Below are positions 28,109 through 37,292 of a stretch of 64,000 bases of DNA, in pieces; positions within the stretch are counted from its first letter, which is position 1; each line of letters starts with the position of its first letter. The DNA lies in assembly GCF_003589925.1 (NCBI RefSeq), contig NZ_CP032382.1, positions 6,076,001 through 6,140,000 of the forward strand, read 5' to 3'. A program made the translations under genes and the position numbers. This DNA is from Chryseolinea soli (GTDB taxonomy: Bacteria > Bacteroidota > Bacteroidia > Cytophagales > Cyclobacteriaceae). The notes beneath the pieces are model-generated. The model had not been told where the DNA came from. It did no database searches and saw nothing but the letters and a program-made list of their open reading frames with translations.

Positions 28109-28567
28109 TCAGCTTTTTTGAATTTTCACAGCTTCCTGAATGCCTTTGATGATCCTTGGATACGTTCCGCAGCGGCACACATTGCCTTGCATGCCCGTGA
28201 TGATCTCCTCTTCCGTGGGTTCCGGTTTCTTCTTCAACAGCGACACCGACGACATCACCATACCCGAAGCACAGTACGAACACTGGAACACATCAACATT
28301 AAGAAACGCCTGTTGAACCGGGTGGAGCTTGCCATGGCTCGCGAGCCCTTCTATGGTAGTGATCTCTTTTCCTTCGACGCTGGTGGCCTTTGTGATGCAG
28401 GAGCGAACGGCAACGCCGTTGATCAGTACGGTGCATGCTCCGCAAGCCCCTTCGCCGCAACCGTATTTTGTACCCGTAAGATCAAGGTCGTGTCGCAATA
28501 CATTCAGCAACATGTCTTCCGGACTGATATTGACTGAATATTTTTTTTTGTTGATCGTGAGGTCCAT
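28109..28567 (-). CDS. (2Fe-2S)-binding subunit of molybdenum hydroxylase
   Basis: A 152-aa iron-sulfur subunit read from ATG 28567; ATG at 28585 is also possible. The N-terminal plant-type ferredoxin cluster has the spacing GCGEGACGACTVLINGVAVRSC. The C-terminal four-helix cluster has CSYCASGMVM and NVCRCGTYPRI. These two centres pass electrons from the Mo cofactor of the adjacent large subunit. First gene of the two-gene operon. Confidence 0.96.
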   Translation of the reverse strand: MDLTINKKKYSVNISPEDMLLNVLRHDLDLTGTKYGCGEGACGACTVLINGVAVRSCITKATSVEGKEITTIEGLASHGKLHPVQQAFLNVDVFQCSYCASGMVMSSVSLLKKKPEPTEEEIITGMQGNVCRCGTYPRIIKGIQEAVKIQKS

Positions 28568-28753
28568 GACGTGTGGGATTATCATATAACCTAAAATAAC
28601 CGATTAGGTTTTCGTTATCAAGCGGATTTTGGTGAAACGCCTTTTGCCGAGGTGGCCGGTAAATACTTTCCTCCTCACGGTGCAATTTCCGCCTCTCCTA
28701 TTTCGCCGTGAAGGTCCGATGCGTGGCTGCCCACCAGAAACTGACCACATGCG

Positions 28754-29122
28754 TTACGATTTGATCCGCTTGATCATTTCTTTTTTAAAGGGCCGGGGAT
28801 GCCTGGCGTGATCCTGGTCACCCAGCACGACATCGACATGCGCATCGTCTTCGGGCATGTCCAGTAAAATACCTTCGATAGATCGTTCGTCGGGTGATAT
28901 CCTTAAGAACCTGACCGGAGTTTTACCTACAAATGCAAATAGTGGTTGGGCTACGGCTCTGAAATTTTTTCCGGTAACCACAATGTGAACGCATTTTCGC
29001 GCCTTTTCCTTTTGCGTAGGCGGCAGTATTACTTCCTCCATGACGTAATCTGCGATATGGATAGCATCACAATTATGATTGAGTTTTGGATCCACCGCAT
29101 GGGTTATTCTGACGTTTGCCAT
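28754..29122 (-). CDS. hypothetical protein, partner of the 1052-aa hydrolase gene
   Basis: A 122-aa soluble protein without a signal peptide. A conserved-looking centre (KARKCVHIVVTGKNFRAVAQPLFAFVGKTPVRFL) is followed by an acidic stretch and a basic tail. The VTGKNF and VRFLRISPDE segments suggest an IPT-like or Ig-like fold, but I do not recognise the family. It starts 16 nt after the stop of the large multidomain hydrolase gene and is surely its operon partner. Confidence 0.6.
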   Translation of the reverse strand: MANVRITHAVDPKLNHNCDAIHIADYVMEEVILPPTQKEKARKCVHIVVTGKNFRAVAQPLFAFVGKTPVRFLRISPDERSIEGILLDMPEDDAHVDVVLGDQDHARHPRPFKKEMIKRIKS

Positions 29123-29138
29123 ATAAAAGTTTTTATTG

Positions 29139-32100
29139 TTATAAAGTGAACTCTATGTCATCGATTTCAATTTCGCCTGTAGGCAGATGGTCGAACTCAA
29201 AAGTTATAAATTCTACATTCGACGTGTCTACGATGGGAACGTTCAAACATTTGATCGTCCATGCGTACAAGGGTATCCGGATGGTTTTAAAGGCCGCTTT
29301 GACATTCTCCGTTTCATAACCGCTGTTCAGATCGAAGGTCATGGTGGCAAGGTCGTAGAGCCTATACTCCGGCTTGTACGGAAACGGAATGTTGCCGAAA
29401 TACCCAACACGGATGGCGCGCGAGTTCCCACCCGCTGCCGTGGTTAACCTCACGTGCATGTCCTGTAACTGATCAACCGGATTTGCCGCGGAAGCTACCT
29501 TCTGTGTGACCCGGAAACTTAAAAAATTCAAGGCCGTAAGATTGCGAAGGCTTCCCGACAGCGGGATCTGGCTTTGATAAGTCCCGGTCAAGGCATTCCA
29601 TTTCAACCGTAGGCCTTTCGTCTGATGTGGTGAATAGCTATCGATCACGCCCACGGTATCTTCTTGTGGACTGCCATCCAGGTTTGCGAAAGTGACAGCG
29701 CCTCCGGCACTATTCAGGTTCAGCGCCGGTGCCGTTTCAAAGTCATCAAGGGTCTGCGAACTCCTTCGGAACTGGCTGTGTACTTCCACGGTTGATACGG
29801 CCGGGATCTTTAGTTCACCGGTAAGGTAATCGATCTGTTCCGTCCTGCCTTGCAAATACACCTGCATACACGCTGTCATATAGCCGCAAAGCAACACCTG
29901 ATGCTGAGCAGCAGAAAGAATTTTTGGTGAAGACGCATCCACATAAAATTCCGTTCCCCATTGCGTATTGAACCGGTTGTGGATGGCCCCGTAAATAAAG
30001 GCCATTGACTTTTCTACAGTGGCGCGGTCATAAAATCGAAAGCCGGTTCCTGTATACTGGGTGGATGGGGTTGCCCCACCCCATACGTCCGCATCGTTGC
30101 TGCCATAAATGCAAAATAATTTGGAAGTAGTTAAGTTGAGCGGCGTAGGACTTGTCCCGCTGAAATCCGTTGGCGCCAGCGGAACAATCACCTTTATATT
30201 CCAACCCAACCCAAGTGTTTGATTGTAGATCTCTGCCTGCACCACACCGTCGCCACCTCTTGAATGGCCCATGATGCCGATATTGGTCATGTCTATCTTT
30301 CCGAAGAGAAGGCCGGGATTATTGTTCTTGCTTTGCAGAAGAGCGAGATGCTCCAGGATGGCGTGGCCACGCGTGTCCTGCGCGCCATTGATGTCGTTTA
30401 TGGCATTGCAGTCAATACTCACGGCGATAAACCCATGGCTTGCCAGGTGTTCCAGCAAGTAGTTATATCCCAGGTGGTTGGGAACTCCGGTGCCGTGCAT
30501 GCCATGCATGACCACTACCAGGGGATAGTTGGCCTGCCCCGGAGAAACGGGAGTGTTCACTCCGTTCACGACTGCAGGATAGCGGACTTCGGCTGTCATG
30601 GGAAGATCAAGTGTACCCGAGAGCGTATCGCCAAAGATCGGATTAGTCGGGTCCGGTGCCCACACACCGATTGCCGGAATGGTGACTGCAGGATCGTTGT
30701 AACTTGTCTGTCCAACAGCGTAGGGGCCTGGAACAGAAGGGTCGTCCGTCACATAAAAACCAACGTTCAGGTAGCCATCGATCATATCCGCCGGCGGATC
30801 AAACGATCCGTCTGCGACAAAGTGTGCGGGGTCGGGATCATTGTTGCCGAAATCAACCACCAGGTCATACTTACCAGCTTGCTGGGGATTTGACCATACC
30901 AACGTTGCGTTTGAATTTACACAGCTTGGGCTTGTGATGATCTCCGGCGAACCGCTACCTGGAACACTGACCAGGCTACTGCTCATGCTCCATTCGCCGG
31001 GTGATTTATGTGGTATTACATAGAACTTTACCTTTTTACCGATGGCGCCGGGCATCAATCCGGCCGGGTCAAGCGCGGCCCATACATCGGTGCCCTTGGG
31101 GAAGTTGTTGGTATATTTCACTTCCTCGGGAACTCCCCACAACATGGTGGCGGCAATTTCCTTCGTTGCCATAACACAACCTTGGTGTATGGGTTTGTAG
31201 TGAAAAATATCATCTCTCACGACGACGCTGGTAATAAAACGGTCTGAAACAATATCGGCTTTGCGAAGTTTTCGCTCACCCCTCAGGTATTCATGCAGCG
31301 TGGTAACCCGTGCTAGAATATCATAACTCCCCGTGCGGAGCTGCTCCTGCGACCACAGCACTACGTTGAAGTTCTTTTCTTGTGGAGCGAGTTGGACGGT
31401 TGTCATTACCTCCGATCCATCCAGATTTAGGATGGGCTCAATGCGGTCGCCGGCGCGCCATGAAAATTTCCGTTTCACCAAATAAATATCGATCAAAGCG
31501 CCGGGTTGGAAATTCTTTCCCTGAACAACAAGCTCGTCCTTTCCCAGTAGTAGTCCTCTTTGAAGCGCTCCTGATCGGGAAGCCGAATACAATTTAGTCC
31601 CCGACTGTTCCGGGCTAATGGTGAACCTGGTGTTGGCAACGGTCTTCTTGTCGCCGGTTACCTCAATATGAAATGTGCGATTCGCCATGGCTGCGAGGGC
31701 TTCCTCATGCGTCTCAAACGCAAATTTTCCGCCGGCACCGGGAACGCCGATCCCGATATCGGGCCATAACACCGTCGGAGCGATCACACCGAAGCGATTG
31801 GATATCAACGTTACATGAAATACCTCTGCCTCTTTTTCAGGGGAAAGGCTAAAGTGATACGGAGCATTTTGCGCCAGCCCGGTGATATTTATCATAAGCG
31901 ATTCACCTATTTCAAAATCGCTTCTGTGTTTGCCGTGTGCATCTATTAGCGTTACGGTGAGATCCTTTTTTGGCGGAAGCTTATGCGCGGGGATCTCTAT
32001 TTCAAAATGTTCTTTGGCGCCGGCATTCCACCGGACCGAATGACTGGTGGTGTGAAGAATGCGTTTGCCCAATGGGTCCATGACCTTGAAATAGATATCC

Positions 32101-32297
32101 GGTCGTTTATCAAAAAGCTCCCGGAAATCCGGGCCTTCATAGTTGATCTCAAAGCGACCCGATTTGTCGGTAAGCGCATTGCCGAGCAAGTCATCGTAGA
32201 GCAGATCCTTGTCGTACGCCTTTACCTGTAGATCAGACAAATGCAGACCTGACTCGCGCTCACGTACAATACCTGAAATGTTGAATTTTGAATTCAT
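29139..32297 (-). CDS. large multidomain alpha/beta hydrolase
   Basis: A 1052-aa protein with no visible signal peptide. Residues of about 1-110 form a transthyretin/carboxypeptidase-regulatory-like beta domain (ISGIVRERESGLHLSDLQVKAY). Residues of about 110-480 hold several Ig-like beta modules. An alpha/beta-hydrolase domain of the chlorophyllase/PET-hydrolase-like type lies at about 560-850: VVMHGMHGTGVP oxyanion strand, nucleophile Ser679 in IGIMGHSRGGDG, a likely Asp in IYGSNDADVWGG and a His in GAIHNRFN. The C-terminal 180 residues resemble a jelly-roll binding module. The domain list suggests work on an extracellular polymer, yet export is unclear. Followed by a 122-aa partner gene. 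Confidence 0.75.
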   Translation of the reverse strand: MNSKFNISGIVRERESGLHLSDLQVKAYDKDLLYDDLLGNALTDKSGRFEINYEGPDFRELFDKRPDIYFKVMDPLGKRILHTTSHSVRWNAGAKEHFEIEIPAHKLPPKKDLTVTLIDAHGKHRSDFEIGESLMINITGLAQNAPYHFSLSPEKEAEVFHVTLISNRFGVIAPTVLWPDIGIGVPGAGGKFAFETHEEALAAMANRTFHIEVTGDKKTVANTRFTISPEQSGTKLYSASRSGALQRGLLLGKDELVVQGKNFQPGALIDIYLVKRKFSWRAGDRIEPILNLDGSEVMTTVQLAPQEKNFNVVLWSQEQLRTGSYDILARVTTLHEYLRGERKLRKADIVSDRFITSVVVRDDIFHYKPIHQGCVMATKEIAATMLWGVPEEVKYTNNFPKGTDVWAALDPAGLMPGAIGKKVKFYVIPHKSPGEWSMSSSLVSVPGSGSPEIITSPSCVNSNATLVWSNPQQAGKYDLVVDFGNNDPDPAHFVADGSFDPPADMIDGYLNVGFYVTDDPSVPGPYAVGQTSYNDPAVTIPAIGVWAPDPTNPIFGDTLSGTLDLPMTAEVRYPAVVNGVNTPVSPGQANYPLVVVMHGMHGTGVPNHLGYNYLLEHLASHGFIAVSIDCNAINDINGAQDTRGHAILEHLALLQSKNNNPGLLFGKIDMTNIGIMGHSRGGDGVVQAEIYNQTLGLGWNIKVIVPLAPTDFSGTSPTPLNLTTSKLFCIYGSNDADVWGGATPSTQYTGTGFRFYDRATVEKSMAFIYGAIHNRFNTQWGTEFYVDASSPKILSAAQHQVLLCGYMTACMQVYLQGRTEQIDYLTGELKIPAVSTVEVHSQFRRSSQTLDDFETAPALNLNSAGGAVTFANLDGSPQEDTVGVIDSYSPHQTKGLRLKWNALTGTYQSQIPLSGSLRNLTALNFLSFRVTQKVASAANPVDQLQDMHVRLTTAAGGNSRAIRVGYFGNIPFPYKPEYRLYDLATMTFDLNSGYETENVKAAFKTIRIPLYAWTIKCLNVPIVDTSNVEFITFEFDHLPTGEIEIDDIEFTL

Positions 32298-32445
32298 AGA
32301 GGATTTTTTTTTATGGCTTGGATTAATCGATCAAGTGATAGCATGCGTATGACGACACCGGGAGAGCTTGCAGTCGTTCGTGGTTTCAATCTGCTGGCAA
32401 TTCAACATTTCAAAAAGACCTGGAGCACTGGTGTTGAAAATAAAA

Positions 32446-32482
32446 AGCCCATCAACTGACAATTACGTCCGTGTGATGGGCT
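32446..32482 (-). terminator. intrinsic terminator for pirin gene
   Basis: A 9-bp inverted repeat, AGCCCATCA at 32446-32454 and TGATGGGCT at 32474-32482, with a 19-nt loop. On the minus strand it is followed by a short T-run. It lies 75 nt after the pirin stop codon. The long loop lowers confidence. Confidence 0.5.
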
Positions 32483-32556
32483 CATGATCGAACTTAGATA
32501 TTTAATTTTACTAATCCAATTTTTTCAAATTATTGCGACGTTAAATCTATGTCAAG

Positions 32557-33432
32557 TCAATACGACAGCTGCTGCTCGGCTGCCACCTCTAAGATGTGCC
32601 CCATCTTCCCTGCCCGATAATCGGCATACAACCGCCTGATGTCCTCCATGCTGTCGGCGATGAACGGACCGTGCGAAACGATCTGGTGATGCTGAGGCTG
32701 TGCAGCATACAAAACGAAATGTGCTCCGGTGCTGCCGGCCATTAACATTACCTCGCTGTTTCCAGGGACATCGCCCCTGTCGAGCCAGCCCACATGATCA
32801 ACCGCCAAGGCTTGCTGGTTTGCGCCGACGTGCAAAGTGCCATCGAGCACATAGAAGAACCCGTTGAAGTCGGCCGGGAGAAGCTGCGTTGTCGATGCGC
32901 CGGGCTCCATTTTGATCTCGGCCAGGATGAACGGCGTATGGTTTTTAACAGGCGAAGAAACGCCTGCAAACGTGCCGCTATACACTTTGATGTTTACCTC
33001 GTTCGATGACACTGCCGGCACATGCTCGGCGGCTAACCGCTGAACCCGGGGCTGTGCTTTCCGGTCCTGCTGCGGAAGGTTCAGCCACAGCTGCAGAATA
33101 CGCATTTTCATGGGCTTGGCCAGGATCTCGGTGTGGACCACGCCGCTGCCGGCCGTCATCATTTCAAAATCTCCGGCCTTCAGGGCGTGCGGCCCCTCTC
33201 CGATCTCGCCTTGAAGCACCAAGGTCACCGTCTCGAACCCGGCGTGGGGATGCGGCCCGCCCACGGGGACGTGATCGGTCTTATCGAGGATGTCGTCCAT
33301 CAGCATGATGAACGGGTCGCTTTTTGAAAAATCGATGGCGATGACCGGTTTAGCGGTATGGCCCTTGCCCAAAAAGCCGGGATGTGCGTCGGGGGTGTAT
33401 ACCGTAGTCAATTTTCTTTCTGTGTAGCGCAT
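32557..33432 (-). CDS. pirin family protein
   Basis: A 291-aa bicupin. The N-terminal cupin (about 15-130) has the metal ligands in GGPHPHAGFETVTLV and GSGVVHTE, and the C-terminal cupin and pirin_C region follow. Pirins bind Fe(II) or Fe(III); several have quercetinase activity and others act as redox-linked cofactors. The start is supported by a perfect AGGAGG at 33440-33445, 7 nt before the ATG, which is strong for this phylum. It is divergent from an HxlR-type regulator that probably controls it. Confidence 0.95.
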   Translation of the reverse strand: MRYTERKLTTVYTPDAHPGFLGKGHTAKPVIAIDFSKSDPFIMLMDDILDKTDHVPVGGPHPHAGFETVTLVLQGEIGEGPHALKAGDFEMMTAGSGVVHTEILAKPMKMRILQLWLNLPQQDRKAQPRVQRLAAEHVPAVSSNEVNIKVYSGTFAGVSSPVKNHTPFILAEIKMEPGASTTQLLPADFNGFFYVLDGTLHVGANQQALAVDHVGWLDRGDVPGNSEVMLMAGSTGAHFVLYAAQPQHHQIVSHGPFIADSMEDIRRLYADYRAGKMGHILEVAAEQQLSY

Positions 33433-33474
33433 ATGAATTCCTCCTGTTGTTTTTTCTTATAACACCAAAGTCCC

Positions 33475-33482
33475 TATTTTTG
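33475..33482 (+). promoter_or_regulatory. candidate -7 box of the HxlR regulator gene
   Basis: TATTTTTG matches the Bacteroidota sigma -7 consensus TAnnTTTG and lies 60 nt upstream of the regulator's start codon. The first operator half begins at the very next base, which fits autorepression. Confidence 0.5.
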
Positions 33483-33533
33483 CTTACCAAAAGTAATCAC
33501 TTTACTGAAGGTAAGCAGTTACCTTTTGGTAAG
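33483..33533. promoter_or_regulatory. candidate HxlR operators between pirin and regulator
   Basis: Two inverted copies of CTTACCAAAAG(G)TAA lie at 33483-33496 and 33519-33533, and a third palindrome GGTAAgcagTTACC sits at 33510-33523. A minus-strand -7 box TACTTTTG (33495-33488) for the pirin gene falls inside the first copy. Binding here would block both divergent promoters. Confidence 0.65.
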
Positions 33534-33542
33534 TACCCGACC

Positions 33543-33935
33543 ATGGAAGATCGCAAAAAGAAAGCCGTATTAGACGATGACGCGGATTGCAAGGGACAGT
33601 TGAATGCCATCGGCGACGCGCTCTATGTCATTGGCGGAAAATGGAAGCTTCGCATCATCATTGCGCTGATGCATGGCAAAAGCCGGTTCAACGAACTGCA
33701 GCGGACCATCAACGGCATCTCATCGAAGGTGCTGGCCTCGGAATTGAAGGAGCTTGAACTGAACGGTTTCGTGAAGCGACGGGTCTATACCCAAACGCCC
33801 ATCGTGATCGAGTACGAGCTGACAGACTATGCGCTAACCGTTCGTCCTGTATTGAACGTCTTGAGCGAATGGGGCAGTCAGCATCGCCGGAAGATCAGGC
33901 AGGCCATGAAGCAGGAATTCGAGAAGAGATCTTGA
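33543..33935 (+). CDS. HxlR family transcriptional regulator
   Basis: ATG at 33543 is chosen because upstream in-frame sequence runs through the operators. The 130-aa protein is a typical HxlR winged helix: Cys16 before LNAIGDALYVIGGKWKLRII, then ISSKVLASELKELELNGFVKRR and YELTDYALTVRPVL. The single conserved N-terminal Cys is the redox or quinone-sensing residue in relatives such as YodB and HypR. It is divergent from pirin, with palindromes between the genes. Likely a redox-responsive repressor of itself and pirin. Confidence 0.93.
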   Translation: MEDRKKKAVLDDDADCKGQLNAIGDALYVIGGKWKLRIIIALMHGKSRFNELQRTINGISSKVLASELKELELNGFVKRRVYTQTPIVIEYELTDYALTVRPVLNVLSEWGSQHRRKIRQAMKQEFEKRS

Positions 33936-34159
33936 GCACGAATTTCAGTGTGACCACATTCCGGCCTATACTCCTGGGGTCTCATAAATCATTGTGATTC
34001 AAATTATTTATTAAATTCAGTGCTTCGAGTGCTTCGAGCCGAAACTGTCCCATTTCCGGTCAGTCCTGTTCACTAATGTGAGCGGCGGCCTGGGGATGTG
34101 TCCCATCCGGGCGGTTATCGGCCATGGCACCAATTTGGTAAGAGACCCCGCAAACCCCT

Positions 34160-36595
34160 ATGCTTATGTTCCGGAACTACCTCAAGATCGCTTTTCGTAA
34201 CCTCGTGCGCACGAAGGCCTATTCCATCATCAACATCTGTGGACTCTCCCTGGGCGTGGCGTGCTGCCTGCTCCTGGCCTTGTATGTTGAGGACGAATTT
34301 CAATATGACCGGCACCATGAGCGATTGAGCGATCTGTACCGGATCGATACCCAGTTCGAAGCGAACGTGGTAGGGTTTGATAAACTCGGCAGCGTCTCCC
34401 CTCCGATACCGATGACGCTGAAGGATGAGCTGCCGGAGATCGAAGCCGCCGCCCGGATCGTGCCTACCTTTGGCAGTGCGAACCTGATCCAATACGAGGA
34501 CAAAAAATTCTACGAGTCGAACGCCTTCGTGGCAGACTCCACGCTATTCGATGTGCTTACGTTTGAGTTTATCGAAGGCACTCCCAAAAAAGCACTGGCC
34601 GATGCCAACACCGTGGTGATCGCCGAATCCATTGCCCGAAAGCTCTTTGGCTCGGAGCCGGCGCTGGACAAGAGCATCCTGATCACCCAGGGCGGCACTC
34701 CGGTCAACTATAAGATCACGGGCGTTTACAAGCCCCAAAAAAGTTTTCTGGAAGCCAATTTCTTTACCTCCGTCATGAGCGAAGGTGGGTCGGGCGAATA
34801 TATCCGGAAAAATGAAAACGCGGCCAACGAGTGGGCTGGACAAAATTTTGTGGGTGGCTACATCAAACTGGCGCCGGGGCATTCGCCAAAGGACCTGGAG
34901 AAAAAAATCAACGAGGTTTTGGTCAAATACGGTTCGGAAGATATGAAGGCCCTGGGGATTACCAAGACCTTATTCCTGGAACCTGTAAAAGATATTTATC
35001 TGAGGTCGCATGTGGACAAGAGTCAGCGGATCACATACATCTATACGATTGTTTCTATCGCGTCGTTCATTCTCATCCTGGCCTGTATCAACTTCATGAA
35101 CCTCTCCACCGCCAAAGCCACCAAACGCGCGGCGGAAATCGGGATCCGAAAGGTCATGGGTGCGTTTCGCGGCAGCCTGATCCGCCAGATCCTCGGTGAG
35201 GCGATGGTTGTGGTGGCGATCTCTATCGTGATCAGTGTGATCCTGGTACTGGTAGCCTTGCCGGTATTCAACGAACTTTCGGGCAAAGCCATCTCCTTTA
35301 ACCAGGGCAATGTTGTGTTCTTTGGGACCGCCCTATTGATCCTGATGGTCATTACCGGGTTGATTGCGGGAAGCTATCCTGCGTTTTATATCTCTTCCTT
35401 CCAACCGGCGACGGTATTGAAAGGAAAATTCACGATGAACAAAACCTCCGGACGATTGCGCCAGGGCCTGGTGGTACTTCAATTTATGGTGGCCATCGTG
35501 CTGGGCTGTGGCATGCTGGTGATCTCGCGTCAACTCTCGTTTATGAAAGACAAAGACCTGGGTTTTAATCCGGAAGCCAAGATCATCGTTCCCCTTCGCA
35601 CGGCGGATGCGAAAAAGAAATATGAATCCTTGCGAACGGAGCTCGAAAAAATGAACGCTGTCAAAGCCGTTTCCGCCACAGGTTATCCTCCCGGATCCAA
35701 CATCTTCAACGATATGGCCTTCTACCGGGAAGGCGGCAATATGGACAACGCTATTCTTAACCGCATCAACAACATCGATGCGGGCTATATGGAAATGCTG
35801 GATATCAAGTTGATCGCGGGCCGGCCGTTCACCACCAACCGGTTGGCGGATTCCAAGGGCAATCTCATTATCAACCGTACGTCGGCAAAAAAATTCGGTG
35901 TTGAACCGAAAAAAATGATCGGGGAAAAACTCTATTTCGACTGGCAGGGAAAGAACTATGCTTTCCAGGTGGTCGGCGTGGTGGAAGATTATAATCAAAC
36001 GTCGTTGAAAGATCCGATCATTCCCATCGTCTTTCAAATCCCCGAGAAGGCGGACGAGTACAGCTATTTAATTGCCAGTGTCAACCCTTCCGGCCTGTCG
36101 CAAACGGTCTCCCAGATCGAGGATATGTGGAAAAGCCAGGTGTCCGATGCGCCCTTTGAATACACCTTCCTGGACGACAATATTCAGAAGCAATACCTGG
36201 AAGACGAGCGCATCTCCAAGATCATCACCTACTTCACCGCGATCGCCATCATTATCTGCAGTCTTGGATTGTATGGCCTGTCATCTTTCATGGCCGAACG
36301 GAGACTAAAAGAAATCGGCGTCCGAAAAGTAATGGGAGCCAGTGTGCCACAGATCATGGGAATGATGTCCCGGGAGTTTGTCAAATTGGTATTGCTGGCG
36401 TTTGTGATTGCCGCTCCCTTGGCCTGGTACGCCATGACGCAATGGCTGCAGGCTTTTGAATATAAAGTGCCGTTGGATATTTCCATCTTCACGTTTGCCG
36501 GCCTTGGCGCGATCACGATCGCTTTGCTGACGGTCAGCTATGAATCGCTTAAGGCAGCCAGTACGGATCCTGCGAGGACGTTGAGGAATGAGTAG
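34160..36595 (+). CDS. FtsX/MacB-like ABC transporter permease
   Basis: An 811-aa permease of the MacB_PCD/FtsX duplicated type common in Cytophagales. The order is: N-terminal helix (about 20-40), periplasmic domain, three helices (about 288-445), a fourth helix, a second periplasmic domain, and three C-terminal helices (about 690-800). The FtsX motifs AEIGIRKVMGAFR and KEIGVRKVMGAS are at the expected places. ATG at 34160 or 34166 could be the start. No ATPase or adaptor gene is adjacent. Substrate unknown; such proteins may respond to or export membrane-active compounds. Confidence 0.92.
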   Translation: MLMFRNYLKIAFRNLVRTKAYSIINICGLSLGVACCLLLALYVEDEFQYDRHHERLSDLYRIDTQFEANVVGFDKLGSVSPPIPMTLKDELPEIEAAARIVPTFGSANLIQYEDKKFYESNAFVADSTLFDVLTFEFIEGTPKKALADANTVVIAESIARKLFGSEPALDKSILITQGGTPVNYKITGVYKPQKSFLEANFFTSVMSEGGSGEYIRKNENAANEWAGQNFVGGYIKLAPGHSPKDLEKKINEVLVKYGSEDMKALGITKTLFLEPVKDIYLRSHVDKSQRITYIYTIVSIASFILILACINFMNLSTAKATKRAAEIGIRKVMGAFRGSLIRQILGEAMVVVAISIVISVILVLVALPVFNELSGKAISFNQGNVVFFGTALLILMVITGLIAGSYPAFYISSFQPATVLKGKFTMNKTSGRLRQGLVVLQFMVAIVLGCGMLVISRQLSFMKDKDLGFNPEAKIIVPLRTADAKKKYESLRTELEKMNAVKAVSATGYPPGSNIFNDMAFYREGGNMDNAILNRINNIDAGYMEMLDIKLIAGRPFTTNRLADSKGNLIINRTSAKKFGVEPKKMIGEKLYFDWQGKNYAFQVVGVVEDYNQTSLKDPIIPIVFQIPEKADEYSYLIASVNPSGLSQTVSQIEDMWKSQVSDAPFEYTFLDDNIQKQYLEDERISKIITYFTAIAIIICSLGLYGLSSFMAERRLKEIGVRKVMGASVPQIMGMMSREFVKLVLLAFVIAAPLAWYAMTQWLQAFEYKVPLDISIFTFAGLGAITIALLTVSYESLKAASTDPARTLRNE

Positions 36596-36947
36596 GAATT
36601 TGGTGGGAGCTATTTTGGGCTCTGCGTTTGTTGGAAAGTCGGCATTTCATTCGAGGTGCTGGGGGACTCAGTAGCCAGTAGCCAGTAGTCAGTAGTCAGT
36701 AGCCAGCCGGTATTTCGTGTTCGGTGGTTTGTGATCGATGATTATCGTTCAGAGCGGCTTGGTATGAAGAAAGTCAGGTGAAACGATAACGTTTGGCCGC
36801 TAATGGTGATTGCGCTCTTCGCAGCCGGTCAGCCTATGTTCAAAAATGATCATGCTGTTTCATGGGAATCCCTTTTGGGGCTTCTCTCCCCTACTTTTTA
36901 AGTCTGGCATCATTGTTACTATTACTACATTTAGAGTATATTAGGGC
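36596..36947. other. intergenic region with heptamer repeat
   Basis: About 350 nt between the first permease and the PadR gene without a credible gene. It contains a short tandem repeat (36669-36706) and must carry the promoter of the PadR-permease pair. I could not place a -7 box with confidence. Confidence 0.5.
36669..36706. repeat. 7-bp tandem repeat, about 5.4 copies
   Basis: The unit CAGTAGY is repeated five times with only C/T variation at the last base, followed by a partial CAG. Micro-tandem repeats like this are common between Bacteroidota genes and can vary by slippage. Confidence 0.85.
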
Positions 36948-37289
36948 ATGAAAAAGTATCAGCTAGGGGAATTTGAGGAGATCGTCATCCTCACGATCGG
37001 CATTCTGAACAACCGGGCCTATAGTGTTTCGATAAAAGATGAGATCGAATCCAGGCTTTCGCGCACCGTTAGCTTTGGGGCACTCCACACGGCTTTGAAG
37101 CGGCTGGAAGAAAAGGGGTATCTCAAATCGTTCGCCGGCGAATCGACCGAAGACAGAGCGGGCAGGCCCAGGCAATATTTCGAGATCACCGCCATGGGCA
37201 AGAAAGCGATGCAGTATGCGAAAGAGACACGCGATGAGCTTTGGAAGGCGATCCCAAAAACCGTTTGGCAAGCGAACCTGTCGCGTTGA
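36948..37289 (+). CDS. PadR family transcriptional regulator
   Basis: A 113-aa PadR-like winged helix: LGEFEEIVILTIGILNNRAY, IKDEIESRLSRTVSFGALHTALKRLEEKGYLKS, and the wing RAGRPRQYFEITAMGKKAM. It belongs to the short PadR subfamily that lacks the long C-terminal dimer helix. Its stop lies 3 nt before the start of the permease with an N-terminal prefix domain, so it probably controls that transporter. This pairing is a known one for prefix-domain permeases. Confidence 0.93.
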   Translation: MKKYQLGEFEEIVILTIGILNNRAYSVSIKDEIESRLSRTVSFGALHTALKRLEEKGYLKSFAGESTEDRAGRPRQYFEITAMGKKAMQYAKETRDELWKAIPKTVWQANLSR

Positions 37290-37292
37290 GCT

